Below, piece by piece: positions 17,201-26,775 of a DNA stretch of 64,000 bases. The notes beneath the pieces were generated by a model. That model saw only the letters and a list, made by a program, of their open reading frames with translations, ran no database searches and had not been told where the DNA came from. The stretch is taken from positions 1 to 64,000 of the forward strand of contig CACKEY010000002.1 of assembly GCA_902599315.1 (NCBI GenBank). The letters are read 5' to 3'. The position numbers were made by a program, and so were the translations under genes. The stretch is from an uncultured SAR86 cluster bacterium. GTDB taxonomy: Bacteria; Pseudomonadota; Gammaproteobacteria; Magnimaribacterales; D2472. The number at the start of each line of letters is the position of its first letter. Position 1 is the stretch's first letter.

Positions 17201-18118
17201 TTAATTTTTCTTGACCATCTCTATAAACATTTCTTCTAACCTATTCGATTCATTTCTCATGGATGAAACGTTAATGCCTTGAACTGATAATTGATCAAAC
17301 AGCTGATTGATAGATTGATCTTTTTTAATTGCTACATTTAGAGTATTTGAATCTTCTAATGAAATTTGAAAATTATCTATTGATGGAGGGTTATCAAGTG
17401 ACTGATCTATATCCAACAAGAAGCCTTGAACATCAAGTCTACGTAAAAGATCTTTCATGGATGTATTTTCTATAAGCTCTCCATGATCAATAATTGCAAT
17501 ATTTTTACATAGCTGCTCAGCTTCTTCGAGATAATGAGTTGTTAAAATAATGGTTGTTCCATTTTCATTGATTTCTTTTAAAAAATCCCACATTTCTCTT
17601 CTAAGCTCAATATCAACACCTGCAGTAGGCTCATCTAAAATCAAGAGTTTGGGTTCATGAATCAGAGCCTTTGCTATCATCAATCTTCTTTTAAAGCCTC
17701 CTGATAGTATTCTTGCTTGATCATTTCTTTTCTCCCAGAGGCCCAAACGCTTAAGGGTAATTTCAGTTTTTTCCATTGCTTCTTTTAGTGGAATGCCATA
17801 AAAACCAGCTTGAGTTGTGACGATATCAATAACTTTTTCAAAATTATTAAAATTAATTTCCTGAGAGACTACTCCAAGTAAACGCTTTGCCTCTGGAAAG
17901 TTCTCATCAGTATCTATATTGAAAATTCTAACTTTGCCAGCAGTTTTGGTAACCAAAGAGGCAATAATTCCAATGGTAGAAGATTTGCCAGCTCCATTTG
18001 GCCCAAGTAGTGCAAAAAAATCTCCTTCTTGGACAGTAAGATTAATGCCCTTCAATGCAACTACATCATTATCATATGTTTTTTTAAGATCAGTGATCTC
18101 AAGCGCAAATTGATTCAT
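17201..18118 (-). CDS. yadG: ABC transporter ATPase (YadG-like)
   Basis: This is the ATPase of the YadGH exporter. It has Walker A GPNGAGKSST (about residues 39-48), Q-loop VSQEINFNNF, signature ILSGGFKRRLMIAKAL, Walker B LLILDEPTAGVD and switch His in TTHYLEEAEQL. The C-terminal ~85 residues form a variable accessory domain. LSGGFKRR and the accessory domain are typical for ABC-2 exporters of the YadG/CcmA type. It overlaps the upstream permease-like gene by 4 bp and the downstream yadH starts 2 bp later, so all are coupled. Confidence 0.92.
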   Translation of the reverse strand: MNQFALEITDLKKTYDNDVVALKGINLTVQEGDFFALLGPNGAGKSSTIGIIASLVTKTAGKVRIFNIDTDENFPEAKRLLGVVSQEINFNNFEKVIDIVTTQAGFYGIPLKEAMEKTEITLKRLGLWEKRNDQARILSGGFKRRLMIAKALIHEPKLLILDEPTAGVDIELRREMWDFLKEINENGTTIILTTHYLEEAEQLCKNIAIIDHGELIENTSMKDLLRRLDVQGFLLDIDQSLDNPPSIDNFQISLEDSNTLNVAIKKDQSINQLFDQLSVQGINVSSMRNESNRLEEMFIEMVKKN

Positions 18119-19500
18119 GCTGTCTCTTCTTCCAATCCATCAACAAAAACAGTTAATACTAGGCCAATAAGAAGTCCAATCCAAGCACTGTAAAATGTTA
18201 TAAAAAAAGCAATTAATAATGCTGTTGCCATTTCAGAATTCTTTTTTGGTATGGTCATAGCAACATAAGCACAAGCAAAACCCGTAAGAATTAATGTAAG
18301 AGTAAGAGCCATTACCATTAAAGGCTGCATTAACGTAACAAAAGGAAGAGTAAAGTACGAAAATGGAATTCCCATTAGATAATATGAGCCAATACCATCA
18401 AAGATTGATGGCATATGCTTGGGTCCTTTTTTCCATTGCTCTGCAACAACTACATGAACCCCTGTCCACAACGCGCCTTGGGTTGGAAAAAAGGGATTTA
18501 ATAGAGAGGCTAACAAATTTCTAATTCCGACAGATAAATGAGATCTGTTTAGATCGATTGGCAATATCTCATCATCTCGATTTTTTTGTGCATCTTTTAA
18601 AACCTCAGTTGCAGTTACGAGATCACCAAAAAGGAGCATGTATCCGATAATAACTAAAGGTAAAGCATCAATGTACATCTGTAATGAAGGCAATCCAATA
18701 TAGAGAGGTGAAGTCTTTTCAACCAGGCTGATAATTGCTGGGATTTTAAAACCCCACTCAATATTGAAAGTTAATTCGCCCAACAAGAAAGCGACCAAGC
18801 CAGCAACTAAAAATCCAGGTAACAAGCCAAGAGAACCAATAATTTCAAAAAATTTATTTTTGGCAGCTATTTTCTTAAAGGGATTAGAGAAAGTTGTTAT
18901 AACGCAGAGAACTATTGCAACGGTCATGGAAATTGGCTGTAAAAGATATGAATCAAAATCTTCATAAAATACTTGATAAAAAGCTGCCAAAGCAGCGCCC
19001 AAAATTATTCCAGCTTTAAGCCCATTAGGAATTTTCTCAACCAATAATTTACCCCATCCAGTCAGACCAAGGACAAGAATTAAAGCAGTAAATTCAAAGC
19101 ACATTGCTGCCATAAATTGAAATGCTTCTGGATTATATTTACAAACTCCATCTACACAGATGTCAGACCCATCAGTAGGCACACCGTAATAACCAGCTGC
19201 AGCTAAAGCTCCCATAACAATTGGTACTGCTGGAGTGACCCATCCTGGAGCCATTGGCTCTCCAAAAATTATAGGTCCTGCTGAGATAAAAGTTCCTGCG
19301 ACCATACTCAGAGCAACTGCTTCTTCAAAGTTTAGTCCAAGCTTCATTGCTAATGGAGCTGCAGCAAAAGCGGTTGCACCTGAAATAACTAAACCTTGCA
19401 AAAATTCTGGAGCTCTAAACTTTATATGAATGAAGGGGATTCTTAATGTAAATGGGCCCCATTTAATGCCGGTGTTTGATGGAGTATTGAGCGTATTCAT
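18115..19500 (-). CDS. Polytopic membrane transporter, NCS2/SulP-like
   Basis: The 461 aa protein has about 12-14 hydrophobic segments. Blocks such as FLQGLVISGATAFAAAPLAMKLG, PNGLKAGIILGAALAAFY and LLASLLNPFFPTQGALWTG resemble the helix-break regions of the nucleobase/ascorbate (NCS2) and SulP transporter fold. A short loop between residues ~110 and 125 (DGSDICVDGVCKY) carries two cysteines that could form a disulfide outside the membrane. I cannot fix the family or substrate from sequence alone. It sits inside the operon that ends in queF, so a nucleobase-like substrate is possible, but VWA/MoxR and YadGH genes sit in the same operon and weaken that link. Confidence 0.6.
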   Translation of the reverse strand: MNTLNTPSNTGIKWGPFTLRIPFIHIKFRAPEFLQGLVISGATAFAAAPLAMKLGLNFEEAVALSMVAGTFISAGPIIFGEPMAPGWVTPAVPIVMGALAAAGYYGVPTDGSDICVDGVCKYNPEAFQFMAAMCFEFTALILVLGLTGWGKLLVEKIPNGLKAGIILGAALAAFYQVFYEDFDSYLLQPISMTVAIVLCVITTFSNPFKKIAAKNKFFEIIGSLGLLPGFLVAGLVAFLLGELTFNIEWGFKIPAIISLVEKTSPLYIGLPSLQMYIDALPLVIIGYMLLFGDLVTATEVLKDAQKNRDDEILPIDLNRSHLSVGIRNLLASLLNPFFPTQGALWTGVHVVVAEQWKKGPKHMPSIFDGIGSYYLMGIPFSYFTLPFVTLMQPLMVMALTLTLILTGFACAYVAMTIPKKNSEMATALLIAFFITFYSAWIGLLIGLVLTVFVDGLEEETA

Positions 19501-20672
19501 TTTGAAAGTTCTGACATGCCCTCTTCTAACCCTTTTAAAGTTAACGGAAACATCCTGTTATCAATAAGTTCTCTGATAATACATAATGAAGAAGTATAGT
19601 CCCAATGATCATCAGGCACAGGATTGAGCCATGCCACCCTATCAAAATGTGCACAAAGACGTTTAATGGTTGCTCCACCAGGCTCTTCATTCCAATGCTC
19701 AATGCTCCCTCCAGCATTAGTAATTTCATAGGGTGCCATTGTTGCGTCACCCACAAAAATTACCTTATAGTCAGCACTGTATTTATTAATAATATCTTGT
19801 ACCAAAAATCTTTCTTGAGTTCTTCTTCTATTGTCCTCCCAAACTGACTCATAAACACAATTATGAAAATAAAAATATTTTAAATGTTTAAATTCTGTTT
19901 TAAGGGCTGAAAAAAGCTCCTCACATAGTTTAATGTATGGATCCATTGAACCTCCAACGTCAAAAAATATTAGAACCTTTACATGATTTGTTCTTTCAGG
20001 AATCATATTGATATCTAAAATTCCGGCATTTCTAGCAGTCGATTTAATTGTTCCATCCATATCTAATTCAAGATCAGTGCTTTGTCTTGCAAACTTTCTT
20101 AATCTTCTGAGTGCAACTTTAATATTTCTGGTCCCAATCTCCACAGAGTCATCTAAGTTTTGAAATTGTCTTTGCTCCCAAACTTTTACAGCTTTTTTTT
20201 GACCGCCCTCTCCACCTACCCTGACGCCTTCTGGGTTTTGACCATTGTTTCCAAAAGGTGAAGTGCCATTTGTACCGACCCACTTATTGCCACCCTCATG
20301 TCTTTCTTTTTGCTCTCCTAGTCTTTTTTTAAACTCTTCAAGAAGCTTCTCTAAACCTCCCAAAGACTTAATTTTTTTCAACTCATCTGGATCTAGTTCT
20401 TTTTCGAATGCTTTTCGAAGCCAATCTTCTGGGATAAGGGCTTCAAAAATATCTTCCAAATTTTCTATGCCTTTAAAATAAATCTCAAACGCTCTATCAA
20501 ACTTATCGTAATTTTTTTCATCTTTCACGAGAATAGTTCTTGAAAGGAAGTAAAAATCTTCCATATTTGCAAATACAAGATTTTTCTCTAAAGCACCCAA
20601 TAGATCAAGTAATTCCCTTAAAGTACATGGAACTCCTGACGATCGGACCGTATGGAATAGATTAATTAGCAT
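19497..20672 (-). CDS. VWA-domain protein, CoxE-like
   Basis: This 391 aa cytosolic protein has a C-terminal von Willebrand A domain of the CoxE-like type. The metal-ion-dependent adhesion site appears as FFDVGGSMDPY (about residue 235), followed by YFYFHNCVYESVWED and VIFVGDATMAPYEI. The N-terminal half is helical. A Lys/Gly-rich linker (GGNKWVGTNGTSPFGNNG) separates them. It pairs with the MoxR-type ATPase directly upstream, TAA and ATG being adjacent. In known systems such MoxR/VWA pairs act as chaperones that insert cofactors or assemble complexes. The client here is unknown. Confidence 0.85.
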   Translation of the reverse strand: MLINLFHTVRSSGVPCTLRELLDLLGALEKNLVFANMEDFYFLSRTILVKDEKNYDKFDRAFEIYFKGIENLEDIFEALIPEDWLRKAFEKELDPDELKKIKSLGGLEKLLEEFKKRLGEQKERHEGGNKWVGTNGTSPFGNNGQNPEGVRVGGEGGQKKAVKVWEQRQFQNLDDSVEIGTRNIKVALRRLRKFARQSTDLELDMDGTIKSTARNAGILDINMIPERTNHVKVLIFFDVGGSMDPYIKLCEELFSALKTEFKHLKYFYFHNCVYESVWEDNRRRTQERFLVQDIINKYSADYKVIFVGDATMAPYEITNAGGSIEHWNEEPGGATIKRLCAHFDRVAWLNPVPDDHWDYTSSLCIIRELIDNRMFPLTLKGLEEGMSELSK

Positions 20673-21521
20673 TTATTTTGTCTGTTCTCTCCTAGACATG
20701 AATGCAAGTCTTTCAAGAAGCTGAACATCTTGTTCGTTTTTTAGTAAAGCTCCATACAATGGAGGTATTGCTTTAGATGAATCTGCATTCTTCAAAATTT
20801 CATCAGGCAATTCATCCGACATCAGTAATTTAAGCCAGTCAATTAATTCAGAGGTCGATGGTTTTTTCTTCATCCCGGGAATTTTTCTTACATCAAAAAA
20901 TATATCAAGAGCATCTTTTACTAAAGATTTTTTAATTTTTGGATAATGAACTTTAACAATTCCCTCCATGGTTGAGCGATCAGGAAATTGAATGTAGTGA
21001 AAAAAACATCTTCTTAAAAATGCGTCAGGAAGTTCTTTTTCATTATTGGATGTAATGATTATGAGCGGTCTTTTTTTAGCTTTAATTGTCTCTCCTGTTT
21101 CATAACAATAAAACTCCATACGATCGAGCTCTTGTAATAAGTCATTTGGAAATTCAATATCTGCCTTATCTATTTCATCGATTAATAAAACAACTTGTTT
21201 CTCTGATTCAAAAGCCTCCCAAAGCTTACCCTTCTTAATGTAATTCTTAATGTCTTTGACTCTCTCATCTCCTAACTGAGAATCTCTTAATCTAGTGACT
21301 GCATCATATTCATAAAGCCCCTGAGACGCTTTTGTAGTAGACTTAACGTGCCATTCAATTAAATCCATTCCAAGTGATTCAGCGACTTCAATTGCTAAAA
21401 GTGTTTTACCAGTTCCTGGTTCTCCTTTGATGATCAATGGCCTCTCCAATGCTATAGTTGCGTTAACTGCCATACTAAGATCCTCAGTAGACACATAGTT
21501 TTTTGTACCGGTAAATTTCAT
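20673..21521 (-). CDS. MoxR-family AAA+ ATPase
   Basis: The protein is a single AAA+ module of 282 aa. Walker A is GEPGTGKT (residues 33-40), Walker B LLIDEIDKAD, sensor 1 IIITSNNEKELPDAFLRRCFFHYIQFP with its Arg finger. It is the MoxR type that works with VWA proteins; its partner is encoded immediately downstream. The C-terminal lid is present, ending RLAFMSRREQTK. It follows the thioesterase gene by 13 bp, so it belongs to the same long minus-strand operon. Confidence 0.9.
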   Translation of the reverse strand: MKFTGTKNYVSTEDLSMAVNATIALERPLIIKGEPGTGKTLLAIEVAESLGMDLIEWHVKSTTKASQGLYEYDAVTRLRDSQLGDERVKDIKNYIKKGKLWEAFESEKQVVLLIDEIDKADIEFPNDLLQELDRMEFYCYETGETIKAKKRPLIIITSNNEKELPDAFLRRCFFHYIQFPDRSTMEGIVKVHYPKIKKSLVKDALDIFFDVRKIPGMKKKPSTSELIDWLKLLMSDELPDEILKNADSSKAIPPLYGALLKNEQDVQLLERLAFMSRREQTK

Positions 21522-21534
21522 TTGTTGTCCTTTT

Positions 21535-22380
21535 TTAATTTGAAGAAATTTTCACTTCTGATTTTAAGATTTTTGCGAGCTGTCTGCTAGTGGCAACTAA
21601 GTTTCCATCCATATCCCATATATTACAATCTTGCTCAAAATATCCATTGCTAATATCTTTTGCAATGCCATCAATAAATAATAGATTTGTTTTAGGAAGT
21701 TGGCGAATGTTACAAGTAAGTGTAAGCGTAGGAATCCAGCCCAAAGAACCATACTTATTTTGAACTACAGGCGGTAAAATATCTGCTAGATATGAGAGCA
21801 CGAAGGTATCAGCAATACCTCCTTCTAATTCTAAATATGCCGAACACCTTGCTTCCGCAGCATCAGTCGAAACATCTCTATCCCACCAAGCATGATCTGG
21901 ATGAACTGACATATTTAACTGCTGAATGAATGCAGGAGTTGAGCCTAATCCTATGCTCTCATAACTCATTACCTTAAAATCATCTTGCTTTAGGGAATGG
22001 ATTATTGGAGGTATTGGTGTACCAAGACCAGAATAACCTTTCATATACTCAAAATCAGAATATAAGGCTGAGCACATACAAGTGATTTTGTTATTTTGAA
22101 TCAATTTAACTTGGCCCATTGAAGATCCTCTAGAGGTTCTTAAAACTTCAACATGCAGCTCAGCAGATTCTGGCTCGGTTCTGTCAAGATAATAGACATT
22201 TGAATTAATTGCACTTGGATGAGAAAGTACTTTTGACATTGCTTTATTCATTAAAGCTAATAGATATCCTCCGTGAGGTGTATTACCGACAAAGTATCTT
22301 GGGTCAGGCGTAAAAGAATAAACATTATCTGAAACTTTAGTTAAATCTAAAGCTGCGTGAAATTGTTCAAATTGGTTCAT
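21535..22380 (-). CDS. Double-hotdog acyl-CoA thioesterase
   Basis: The 281 aa protein resembles the TesB-like/4HBT_3 thioesterase group that hydrolyses acyl-CoA. The first hotdog contains RYFVGNTPHGGYLLALMNKAMSKVL, with HGGY typical of the family's helix. The second hotdog contains SAYLELEGGIADTFVLSYLADILPP and the closing DGIAKDISNGYFEQDCNIWDMDGNLVATSRQLAKIL. It has no signal peptide, so it is cytosolic, unlike TesA. It is the first gene of the operon that continues through moxR, the VWA gene, the transporter, yadGH and queF. Confidence 0.82.
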   Translation of the reverse strand: MNQFEQFHAALDLTKVSDNVYSFTPDPRYFVGNTPHGGYLLALMNKAMSKVLSHPSAINSNVYYLDRTEPESAELHVEVLRTSRGSSMGQVKLIQNNKITCMCSALYSDFEYMKGYSGLGTPIPPIIHSLKQDDFKVMSYESIGLGSTPAFIQQLNMSVHPDHAWWDRDVSTDAAEARCSAYLELEGGIADTFVLSYLADILPPVVQNKYGSLGWIPTLTLTCNIRQLPKTNLLFIDGIAKDISNGYFEQDCNIWDMDGNLVATSRQLAKILKSEVKISSN

Positions 22381-22425
22381 ATTGGTAGATAATTACATCA
22401 TTATTGTAATTGATAGAAATAAAAA

Positions 22426-23211
22426 ATGGCTGGATTTGTAGACATTGCTTGTAATTTTACTCATGAATCTTTCAAAGACGATCTAGAAACAGTAATTGCT
22501 AATGCAGAAATTGCTGGGGTAGAAAAATTCGTTTTACTTTGCGCAAGTTTAAAAGATCTTGATCCGATTAAAGTTATACAGAATAAAGCTCCAGAAAAAT
22601 ATTTCATCTCTGCTGGCATTCATCCTCATCATGCAAGTGAAATAAGTAATGTTAATTTCAATGAATTGCTCACAAAACTTCAATCAATCAACCCTCATGC
22701 AATTGGTGAAACTGGATTAGACTATTTCAGGAATATTTCACCTCCTAAAACTCAGAGAGAAAGCTTTCAAATGCATATTGAGATTGCAAAAGAACTATCA
22801 CTTCCTCTTTACCTTCATCAAAGAGAAGCTCACGATGACTTCATAAAAATTATTAAAGAAAATATTGAAAACTTTCCAAAATTTGTTGTTCATTGTTTCA
22901 CTGGCACTCAAACTCAATTAGAGGAATATTTAGAATTAGGAGCTTATATTGGCTTAACAGGTTGGATATGCGATGCAAAAAGAAATATCGATCTTCGTCA
23001 ATCAATAAAAAATATACCCATTGACAGAATGATGATAGAAACCGATTGTCCATATTTAATTCCAAAAAATCTTAAAAAAAAGCCAATAAATAATATAAAT
23101 GAGCCAAAATACTTACCTCACATAGCTAGAGAAATTTGTGAGCTTATTGGAGTTGAAATGGAAGAATTAAAATTTTTTACCAGCAAGAATGCTGTTGACT
23201 TCTTTAGCTAA
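22426..23211 (+). CDS. tatD: TatD-family metal-dependent DNase
   Basis: TatD proteins are metal-dependent 3'-5' exonucleases of the amidohydrolase fold acting in DNA repair. The protein follows E. coli TatD closely: FVDIACNFTHESFKDD at the start, AGIHPHHASEI, AIGETGLDYFRN with the metal Glu, VHCFTGTQTQLEEYLELGAYIGLTGWICDAKR, and MIETDCPYLIPKNL. At 261 aa it has the expected length. It is divergent from the thioesterase gene (45 bp between starts) and its last 8 bases overlap the convergent racemase gene. Confidence 0.92.
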   Translation: MAGFVDIACNFTHESFKDDLETVIANAEIAGVEKFVLLCASLKDLDPIKVIQNKAPEKYFISAGIHPHHASEISNVNFNELLTKLQSINPHAIGETGLDYFRNISPPKTQRESFQMHIEIAKELSLPLYLHQREAHDDFIKIIKENIENFPKFVVHCFTGTQTQLEEYLELGAYIGLTGWICDAKRNIDLRQSIKNIPIDRMMIETDCPYLIPKNLKKKPINNINEPKYLPHIAREICELIGVEMEELKFFTSKNAVDFFS

Positions 23212-24310
23212 AACAAGATCTATCTAAATTATACTCCGCACAGATCTCATCATTATTTTCTCCAGCTTTAAGTGCAGAGTGCTTAATTTTAGAAACGGTT
23301 TCTGAAAATCTTGGTGCAGGTGCAGGCTGAATAGTTCCATCAATATCAATAAATACATTTCTTGCATTCATGTGAGAATGCTTTGGCGCTTCAGATAAAT
23401 TTAATACAGGTGCAACACAAGCATCGGTGCCATCAAAAATACTTGCCCATTCATCTCGGGTTTTTTCTTTAATTTTGCCTTTTATAATTTCTTTTAGATC
23501 AGGCCATTGATTTCTGTCATGCTGATTTTGAAATTTTTCATCTGATATTTCTAATTTTTCAAGAAGAACTGAGTAAAATTGAGGCTCAATAGCACCAACT
23601 GCTAAAAACTTTCCATCAGAGCATTCATAGGTGTCATAAAAATGAGCGCCGCCATCAAGCATATTTGATTCTCTTTCTTCTAGCCAAAAACCAGATGCTT
23701 TGAAAGCATAAAACATTGACATTAAAACGGACGCTCCATCTACCATTGCAGCATCAACTACTTGACCTTTACCACCTTGTTTAATATTCAACAAAGCCGA
23801 AACTATTCCTAAAGCAAGAAACATGCCCCCGCCTCCAAAATCACCTACTAAATTTAATGGGGGTGGAGGAGTATCATCTTTCCTACCCATTAATTCTAAA
23901 GCACCAGTAAGAGCAATATAGTTAATATCATGGCCAGCCGTTTTTGATAATGGACCATCTTGTCCCCAACCTGTCATCCTGCCATAAACTAAATTTGAAT
24001 TGATTTTTAGGCACTCTTCTGGTCCAAGGCCAAGTCGCTCCATAACACCGGGTCTAAAACCTTCTATTAGTCCATCAACACTTGATAATAGTTTTTTTAT
24101 TTCCACAATTGTTTTTGGGTTTTTTAAGTCTGCTGACAATGAGGATTTGGATCTATGTTGAAAATCAATTGAATTGCCTTGACCATGTTGAGAAGCTCTA
24201 TCAATCCTTATGACCTCTGCTCCCAGATCTGCTAGGATCATTCCACAAAAAGGTCCAGGACCAATGCCAGCAAATTCTACAATTTTTATACCACTTAAAG
24301 GTCCTGCCAT
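23204..24310 (-). CDS. Alpha-methylacyl-CoA racemase (CoA-transferase family III)
   Basis: The 368 aa protein belongs to the CaiB/BaiF fold. It opens with LSGIKIVEFAGIGPGPFCGMILADLGAEVIRIDR. His127 in GHDINYIALTG, Asp157 in LVGDFGGGG and Glu242 in GAIEPQFY line up with the catalytic His126/Asp156/Glu241 of the mycobacterial 2-methylacyl-CoA racemase, so racemase rather than CoA transferase activity is favoured. The pathway would be breakdown of branched-chain or sterol-derived acyl-CoA. The gene starts 3 bp after the RND transporter gene ends and belongs to the ogt-bolA-RND-racemase operon. Confidence 0.85.
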   Translation of the reverse strand: MAGPLSGIKIVEFAGIGPGPFCGMILADLGAEVIRIDRASQHGQGNSIDFQHRSKSSLSADLKNPKTIVEIKKLLSSVDGLIEGFRPGVMERLGLGPEECLKINSNLVYGRMTGWGQDGPLSKTAGHDINYIALTGALELMGRKDDTPPPPLNLVGDFGGGGMFLALGIVSALLNIKQGGKGQVVDAAMVDGASVLMSMFYAFKASGFWLEERESNMLDGGAHFYDTYECSDGKFLAVGAIEPQFYSVLLEKLEISDEKFQNQHDRNQWPDLKEIIKGKIKEKTRDEWASIFDGTDACVAPVLNLSEAPKHSHMNARNVFIDIDGTIQPAPAPRFSETVSKIKHSALKAGENNDEICAEYNLDRSCFS

Positions 24311-24313
24311 CTC

Positions 24314-26770
24314 TTACTCCTGATATGAAAAAGCATTAAAAAATTTTAAAAGAAATGGTAACAAAGTTAAGGAAGCGAAAAAAGAAACCATCAACGCAAA
24401 AGCTGTAAATAAACCAAAAAGTACAGTAGGCATGAAGCTTGATAGCGCAAAAATTGAAAATCCAGCTGCTATTGTTGTGGCAGTATAAAAAACAGCTCTG
24501 CCAACAGTTTCATGGGAGTTAATAACCCTTTGATTATTATTGAGATTGCGATTACGAACCTCAACTTTATACCTGTAAAGATAGTGAATAGTATTATCTA
24601 CTGCCATCCCAACACTAATTGCGGCAACAGTAATAGTCATGATATCGAGCGGTATATTTAAAAATCCTAACAAGCCTAAAACTGAGCCAGCAGTAATTAA
24701 ATTTGGTGTAAGAGCAATTAATGTAATTTTTATTGATCTAAACAGCAACAACATCATCAATCCAATAACAGTAAAAACTATCCCTAGAGATTTAATTTGT
24801 GAAGAAAATAACGATTGAAGCATGTTGTTATATAAGACAGCTAATCCTGTTACTTGAATTTGATCTTGATTTAAATCAAATTTATTTATGAGGTCATAAT
24901 TAATCTGATCTAAAAGTTCCTTTCTATTAAGAGTTTTGGCAGATTCAAGAACTCTTGCCGAAATTCTTACTTTGGAATCATCTTTATTGATATATGAATA
25001 AAGCAATGTTTCTTTAATGTCTTCAGGTAAGACAGATCGCAATAAAGCTAACTCCAAATCATTTAATTCATTATTGTCATTGATCATGCGAGCTAATTTA
25101 ATTCCACTCGCTACACTCAAAACTTTTCCCATTTCTGGAATTTCATCGAGATAATCATGAATTTCTTCTAGCTTTGCTAGAGATGTTGTGTTCCACCAAT
25201 AACCAGATGCATCACTTGATTCATCTTCAAATAAATCATCTTCAAATAAATCATCGCCTTCAAAGTCTGACTCATCAAATATTTCTGCAGCAGGTTGGTC
25301 TATTAAGATATCGAGAGTTGCTGTTCCACCTAATTCTTGGTCAAGTAACAACATGCCTTGATATATTTCTGTATCAGGAGAAAAATAGTCTATAAATCTA
25401 TTTTCTACTTCAAGCTTTGAAATCCCATAAATCAAAGCAATGGAGATAAAAATAAAGAAAGTAACGATGTATTTACCTTTATTAATTGTAAAAAAAGCGA
25501 GGGATAAAGGTATTTTATTAATAAAATTTGGTGATCGAGTGTGGGTAGATTTAATAACTAGTTTCATCAAGCTTGGTAAATAAGTAAAAGTAAAGATAAA
25601 AGCAAAAATCATACCGACTGACATCATTTTTCCAAACTCAATTACAGGTTTTATATCTCCCATAATCAAGGAAAGAAAAGCTATAGCAGTTGTTAATGCA
25701 GCAAATAAACAAGGCATAACCATTTGATTAATAGTATTTAATATAGCTTCGTCAACTGAATCTGCCTCACGTGAAACTTCAGTAAATCTTACTAAGACAT
25801 GCACGGTTAATGAAATAGTTAATATAAGTAATAAGGCAATGAAGTTAGATGAAATTACGCTAATTTTCCAATCCATTAATCCAAGTACGCTAGCTGTGAA
25901 AGCTGTTGTAATCAATGCATTGCTCAAGGGCAAAATTACGAACCAAATATTTTGAAAAAATAGATATAGCATTAGACAAAAGATTATGGCTACGCCAATG
26001 CCAAATATAGCTAAATCAGATTTAATAAAATTCATCATGTCTGTTGCTATCATGGATGCGCCACCTAAAAATAAAGTCCCTTGATCGCTGCTTTTTATCA
26101 ATATTTCTCTAATTTGATCTATTAGATCTGCTCTCTGCTTTGCCTCATCGTCATTTATTTTTGAAATTTGTTGGTTAATTTCTCTTAATTCATTTTTTTG
26201 AATAAATGATAATTTGGTTAAATCTAATAATTCATATCTTTTTCGTATTAAGCTTCTGTATTGAGGATTCTCATTAATGGTTACCTGAAGCGCTGTTGTA
26301 TTACCAGACGGGCTAATAATAAGCTCTGAATAAACTGGGTTATTAAGAATCTCCTCTTTAGCGGCTAAAAAATCAATGCCTTTGGTTTCTAAGGTTTTTA
26401 AATTATCCATTAAGTCGGCAATCGGAACTTTTGGTTGAAAAAATATTGGGGCATCCAAAATACTCAAAACAGATTCCACGCTTGGTAGTTTCTTTAATTC
26501 ACTAGAAACATTTTTAATTGTTGCTAATGATTGAGATGAAAATAAGTCAGCCTTGGGAGTGAAAGTAATAATTAAAAAGTCTGAACTTCCAAAAATTTCA
26601 CCTGTCTCTCTATAAATCTTAAAAGCTTCATCGCCCTCAATTACCAGCGCATCAGAGGATGCATCAAGCTTAAAATTCTTGAGACCAATGGCTGCTGAAA
26701 GAAAAATCGCGACTATCAGAACCATTACAGTTATGGGTTTTTTTAGAATAAATTTAAAAATGCTCTGCAT
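24314..26770 (-). CDS. RND-superfamily (MMPL-type) transporter
   Basis: This 818 aa protein has twelve predicted membrane segments in two halves, each with one large extracytoplasmic loop, as in MMPL/HpnN-type RND proteins. The second half shows IPLDIMTITVAAISVGMAVDNTIHYLYRYKVE, matching the RND helix region with a charged relay. The second loop carries an acidic stretch, DESDFEGDDLFEDDLFEDESSD, built partly from a 15-bp direct repeat. It is not a drug-efflux pump of the AcrB type, which is longer and needs an adaptor. A lipid or hopanoid/sterol-like substrate is possible, in line with the adjacent racemase. Confidence 0.85.
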   Translation of the reverse strand: MQSIFKFILKKPITVMVLIVAIFLSAAIGLKNFKLDASSDALVIEGDEAFKIYRETGEIFGSSDFLIITFTPKADLFSSQSLATIKNVSSELKKLPSVESVLSILDAPIFFQPKVPIADLMDNLKTLETKGIDFLAAKEEILNNPVYSELIISPSGNTTALQVTINENPQYRSLIRKRYELLDLTKLSFIQKNELREINQQISKINDDEAKQRADLIDQIREILIKSSDQGTLFLGGASMIATDMMNFIKSDLAIFGIGVAIIFCLMLYLFFQNIWFVILPLSNALITTAFTASVLGLMDWKISVISSNFIALLLILTISLTVHVLVRFTEVSREADSVDEAILNTINQMVMPCLFAALTTAIAFLSLIMGDIKPVIEFGKMMSVGMIFAFIFTFTYLPSLMKLVIKSTHTRSPNFINKIPLSLAFFTINKGKYIVTFFIFISIALIYGISKLEVENRFIDYFSPDTEIYQGMLLLDQELGGTATLDILIDQPAAEIFDESDFEGDDLFEDDLFEDESSDASGYWWNTTSLAKLEEIHDYLDEIPEMGKVLSVASGIKLARMINDNNELNDLELALLRSVLPEDIKETLLYSYINKDDSKVRISARVLESAKTLNRKELLDQINYDLINKFDLNQDQIQVTGLAVLYNNMLQSLFSSQIKSLGIVFTVIGLMMLLLFRSIKITLIALTPNLITAGSVLGLLGFLNIPLDIMTITVAAISVGMAVDNTIHYLYRYKVEVRNRNLNNNQRVINSHETVGRAVFYTATTIAAGFSIFALSSFMPTVLFGLFTAFALMVSFFASLTLLPFLLKFFNAFSYQE
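25221..25255 (-). repeat. 15-bp tandem repeat coding an acidic loop
   Basis: Two perfect copies of a 15-bp unit (25221-25235 and 25236-25250) plus five bases of a third encode DDLFE twice within the RND transporter's second extracytoplasmic loop. The unit is in frame, so copy changes would only lengthen the acidic loop. Confidence 0.8.
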
Positions 26771-26775
26771 ATTTA

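Noticed and set aside
24314-26770. RND protein as an AcrB-type multidrug pump
   Set aside because: It is ~200 residues shorter than AcrB, has no adaptor or TolC gene beside it and carries MMPL/HpnN-like features.
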